Assembly: GCA_002441865.1 (NCBI GenBank)
Contig: DJNY01000026.1
Span: forward strand, 10,155 to 27,088
Origin: Lachnospiraceae bacterium UBA6452
GTDB taxonomy: Bacteria > Bacillota > Clostridia > Lachnospirales > Lachnospiraceae
Length of the DNA stretch: 16,934 bases
Direction of reading: 5' to 3'
Shown here: positions 15,797 through 16,934 of the stretch, piece by piece
Position numbering within the stretch: the first letter of the stretch is position 1
How the letters are laid out: every line of letters starts with the position of its first letter
The notes under the pieces: generated by a model
The model's input: the letters and a program-made list of their open reading frames with translations, nothing else
Told to the model about the DNA's origin: nothing
Databases searched by the model: none
Made by a program: the position numbers and the translations under genes

Positions 15797-16756
15797 ATGG
15801 ATTTGTCTCAAAAACAAACAGCATATTATCATTTACCGGGATTGTTTGAATTTTATGAATTATACCGTGTTTTTCTGCCGCTGTTTCGGGAGCACAGAGA
15901 ATACTTTTATGACTGGTGCAGGATCGGTTCTGTCTATGGAGCGCCGGCGGACTGCCTCTGGGGCGGTGGACGAACGTCCTGCGGCGGGCAGGATCCGGAA
16001 GAAGTGCTGGCATTGATGCGGAAATATGGAATTTCTGCCCGCCTGACCTTCAGTAATTCCCTGCTGCGGGAAGAGCATCTGGCGGATCGCAGATGCAATA
16101 TGCTTTGCCGGTTGTTTGCAGAAAATAGTGCGATGGAAAAATATGATGCGCAGAAGAATGACAGTATAGAAAACAGAAACGTACGTAATGGTATTATCAT
16201 TTATTCCGATCTGTTGCTGCATTATTTACAGAAGCAATATCCTGATTTCTATTTTGTGTCCTCCACCACAAAAGTCCTGACGGATTTCCGGGATCTTCTG
16301 CAGGAAGTGGACAGAGAGGAATTCCGCTACGTTGTTCCGGATTTCCGCCTGAATAAGTTATTTGATAAATGGAGTACTTTGACAGGGGATCAAAAAGATA
16401 AGATAGAATTTCTGTGCAATGAATGCTGCTGGTTTGGTTGCAAAGACCGCAAGAGCTGTTATGAGACTGTCAGCCGGAAAAATCTGGGAGAAGTCATTCC
16501 GGATTATCCATGCGCTTCGCCCGATGCGGCAGAAGGGTACCGGTTTTCAAAGGCGATGGAAAATCCCGGCTTTATCGGTATTGGCGATATCCAAAACAGT
16601 TATCTGCCGATGGGATTCTCTAATTTCAAGATTGAGGGGCGCGGTCTGGGCAGTGCCATGCTGCTGGAATTTCTGCTATATTATATGACAAAACCGGAAT
16701 ACCGGTTGAAAGTGCGGGAAGCCGTGTATCTGGATGCTATGCTGGATCTGTTTTAA
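15797..16756 (+). CDS. U32 peptidase/UbiU-like TIM-barrel protein, probable Fe-S protein
   Basis: The 319-aa protein starts at ATG 15797, 7 bases after AGGGAGGA. It has no signal peptide or membrane helix. The layout resembles the U32 family: barrel-like strands (ARLTFSNSLL near 81, NGIIIYSDLLLHYL near 133, YFVSSTTK near 153, RYVVPDFRLNK near 174), a Cys cluster CNECCWFGCKDRKSC at 207-221 with C239 after it, and FKIEGR at 277-282, close to the KIEGR motif of U32 proteins. Family knowledge: members UbiU/UbiV, TrhP and RlhA take part in oxygen-independent hydroxylations and bind an Fe-S cluster or act on RNA; proteolysis is poorly supported for many. The substrate here is unknown. No clear promoter is seen; GATAAT at 15759-15764 lacks a good -35. 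The gene ends before a 96-base A-rich region. Confidence 0.62.
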   Translation: MDLSQKQTAYYHLPGLFEFYELYRVFLPLFREHREYFYDWCRIGSVYGAPADCLWGGGRTSCGGQDPEEVLALMRKYGISARLTFSNSLLREEHLADRRCNMLCRLFAENSAMEKYDAQKNDSIENRNVRNGIIIYSDLLLHYLQKQYPDFYFVSSTTKVLTDFRDLLQEVDREEFRYVVPDFRLNKLFDKWSTLTGDQKDKIEFLCNECCWFGCKDRKSCYETVSRKNLGEVIPDYPCASPDAAEGYRFSKAMENPGFIGIGDIQNSYLPMGFSNFKIEGRGLGSAMLLEFLLYYMTKPEYRLKVREAVYLDAMLDLF

Positions 16757-16780
16757 GAAAGATAAAAGCAAGTGAAAATG

Positions 16781-16817
16781 TATCGGACAAAAGCGAAAAA
16801 CTACCCAATGACCGATA
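16781..16817. repeat. Inverted repeat TATCGG-N25-CCGATA after the U32-like gene
   Basis: TATCGG (16781-16786) and CCGATA (16812-16817) are exact reverse complements with a long 25-base loop. No T tract follows, only A-rich sequence, so it is not a clear terminator. The rest of 16757-16850 shows no gene. Confidence 0.3.
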
Positions 16818-16821
16818 GATA

Positions 16822-16882
16822 AAAAATAAAATGAAAAAAATAAAAAAAGTCGTTGACAAGTTGCCCGATTTAATAGTATACT
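16822..16882 (+). promoter_or_regulatory. Strong tRNA promoter with A-rich UP-like element
   Basis: TTGACA (16853-16858), an 18-base spacer and TATACT (16877-16882) make a near-consensus promoter. The 30 bases before the -35 box are almost all A with a few T (about 16821-16849), the composition expected for an UP element that contacts the RNA polymerase alpha subunits. Transcription would start near 16889, about 28 bases before the tRNA. Confidence 0.85.
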
Positions 16883-16888
16883 AGCAAA

Positions 16889-16908
16889 GCGGGTTGAGAA
16901 ATACCCGC
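16889..16908 (+). other. Hairpin in the pre-tRNA leader
   Basis: GCGGGT (16889-16894) and ACCCGC (16903-16908) form a perfect 6-bp stem with an 8-base loop. The stem begins at about the expected first transcribed base and ends 8 bases before the tRNA. Confidence 0.6.
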
Positions 16909-16916
16909 AAAGTTAT

Positions 16917-16934
16917 GGGATCTTAGCTCAGCTG
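16917..16934 (+). tRNA. tRNA gene, 5' end only (isotype not determinable)
   Basis: GGGATCT would be the 7-base acceptor strand, T and A fit positions 8 and 9, and GCTC plus AGCTG start the D arm and loop in the usual bacterial pattern. The gene runs off the window end before the anticodon, so the amino acid cannot be assigned. The strong promoter 35 bases upstream supports the call. Confidence 0.87.

Overview
The window looks like a chromosome segment of a gut-type Firmicute, most likely in the family Lachnospiraceae (class Clostridia). This rests on the low-to-moderate GC content, the strong AGGAGG-type ribosome binding sites, the Gram-positive sortase-anchored adhesin, and the clpC - small conserved ORF - radA order. 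Species assignment is not possible from the sequence alone. All recognised genes lie on the + strand.

Region 1 (3-6614) is the 3' part of a giant cell-wall adhesin or stalk protein. It begins before the window. It has the end of an adhesin-type beta-sandwich region, then 18 consecutive SpaA/CnaB-like isopeptide domains, a Thr-rich spacer, a VPKTG sortase signal, a membrane helix and an Arg-rich tail. A strong intrinsic terminator follows.

Region 2 (6782-10777) is a two-gene cell-envelope operon with its own sigma-A-type promoter. The first gene encodes a secreted SH3b-glucosaminidase peptidoglycan hydrolase. The second encodes a single-pass membrane protein with extracellular Ig-like domains and a long Lys/Pro-repeat cytoplasmic tail. 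Both carry a cadherin-like beta-sandwich domain, which suggests a shared envelope function.

Region 3 (10819-15534) is a stress and DNA-repair operon: a YtrA-type GntR regulator, clpC, a 137-aa conserved protein of unknown role, and radA. The regulator sits where many Firmicutes have ctsR-mcsA-mcsB. A perfect inverted repeat (CTGTTATA-N7-TATAACAG) overlaps the predicted promoter and is the obvious candidate autoregulatory operator.

Region 4 (15535-16756) begins with a 262-base intergenic stretch packed with small inverted repeats, a possible promoter and a good intrinsic terminator. A 319-aa protein resembling the U32 peptidase/UbiU-type TIM-barrel Fe-S family follows.

Region 5 (16757-16934) holds an A-rich tract, a near-consensus strong promoter, a leader hairpin and the first 18 bases of a tRNA gene that continues beyond the window.

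The most unusual items are the Asn-to-Asp switch in the predicted isopeptide acceptors along the adhesin stalk, the GntR-clpC arrangement with its operator, the palindrome-rich possible leader RNA before the U32-like gene, and the hydrolase/membrane-protein pair.
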